Assembly (NCBI GenBank): GCA_038316335.1
Contig: JBBQAM010000100.1
Location: 1-5,608 of the forward strand
Direction of reading: 5' to 3'
Source: JALHST01 sp038316335
GTDB taxonomy: Bacteria > Bacteroidota > Bacteroidia > Flavobacteriales > Flavobacteriaceae
Length of the DNA: 5,608 bases
Made by a program: the position numbers and the translations under genes. Shown in pieces: positions 5,569 through 5,608 of this stretch; within the stretch, counting starts at the first letter, position 1, and each line of letters starts with the position of its first letter. The notes below the pieces were generated by a model. That model was not told the DNA's origin, did not search any database, and saw only the letters and a list, made by a program, of their open reading frames with translations.

Positions 5569-5608
5569 GAAGTCGGAAGTGTAAAGTACGAGGTACGAAA
5601 TCGGAAGT
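5569..5608 (+). repeat. Second copy of the 40-bp perfect repeat, cut by the window edge
   Basis: Identical to 5492-5531 base for base. The match ends only because the window ends, so the true repeated block may be longer. Confidence 0.9.

Larger units (their letters stand above)
5483..5608 (+). repeat. Heptanucleotide tandem array, 18 units, running off the window edge
   Basis: From 5483 the sequence divides without any phase break into 18 units of 7 bp. Call A=CGGAAGT, B=GTAAAGT, C=ACGAGGT, D=ACGAAAT, E=GCAAAGT and F=CGAAAGT. The order is CCGAGGT, ACGAAGT, then A B C D A A E F E A A A B C D A. A occurs seven times. Every unit has A at position 4 and T at position 7, and a purine at positions 3, 5 and 6, so the rough consensus is NNRARRT. 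The + strand is purine-rich, and I see no internal hairpin or terminator. No reading frame is implied because 7 is not a multiple of 3. Similar short purine-rich arrays may be dispersed in related flavobacterial genomes, but I cannot search for that here. The right end is not seen. Confidence 0.92.

Noticed and set aside
5483..5608. CRISPR array or integron attachment sites
   Set aside because: There are no unique spacers between longer constant repeats, the period is 7 bp, and there is no dyad symmetry in the unit. None of the features of CRISPR or attC sites is present.

Overview
The window looks like part of a flavobacterial (Bacteroidota) chromosome, probably from a marine Flavobacteriaceae. 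Three things point there: an outer-membrane protein with a CarboxypepD_reg-like, plug and OMP beta-barrel layout; start codons without clear Shine-Dalgarno sequences; and a GT4-type glycogen synthase paired with an ADP-glucose pyrophosphorylase. The genus cannot be fixed from the sequence alone. All three genes are on the + strand and all are complete.

Layout. Positions 1-295 are a non-coding leader with several short inverted repeats. Positions 296-2686 encode a 796-residue TonB-dependent-receptor-like outer membrane protein with a signal peptide; its ligand is unknown. Positions 2687-2985 are a 299-bp non-coding gap with another group of dyads and no convincing intrinsic terminator. Positions 2986-4188 (glgA) and 4196-5476 (glgC) are 7 nt apart and almost certainly form one transcription unit. 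From 5483 to the window edge there is an array of 18 uninterrupted heptamers that starts 6 nt after the glgC stop.

How the genes work together. GlgC makes ADP-glucose from glucose-1-phosphate and ATP. The GlgA-type transferase uses ADP-glucose to build alpha-1,4-glucan, or possibly maltose-1-phosphate, since its subfamily includes actinobacterial GlgM enzymes. The pair is the committed part of glycogen storage. No branching enzyme, phosphorylase or GlgE is visible; they may lie beyond the right edge. The outer membrane protein is separated from the glg pair by a gap with possible regulatory dyads, and nothing in the sequence ties it to glycogen metabolism.

The least ordinary feature is the heptamer array. 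It keeps a strict 7-bp phase, has two invariant positions per unit, is purine-rich on the transcribed sense strand, and contains a 40-bp perfect repeat at a 77-bp offset. The rest is ordinary flavobacterial housekeeping and envelope sequence, and I see no convincing new multi-gene system.
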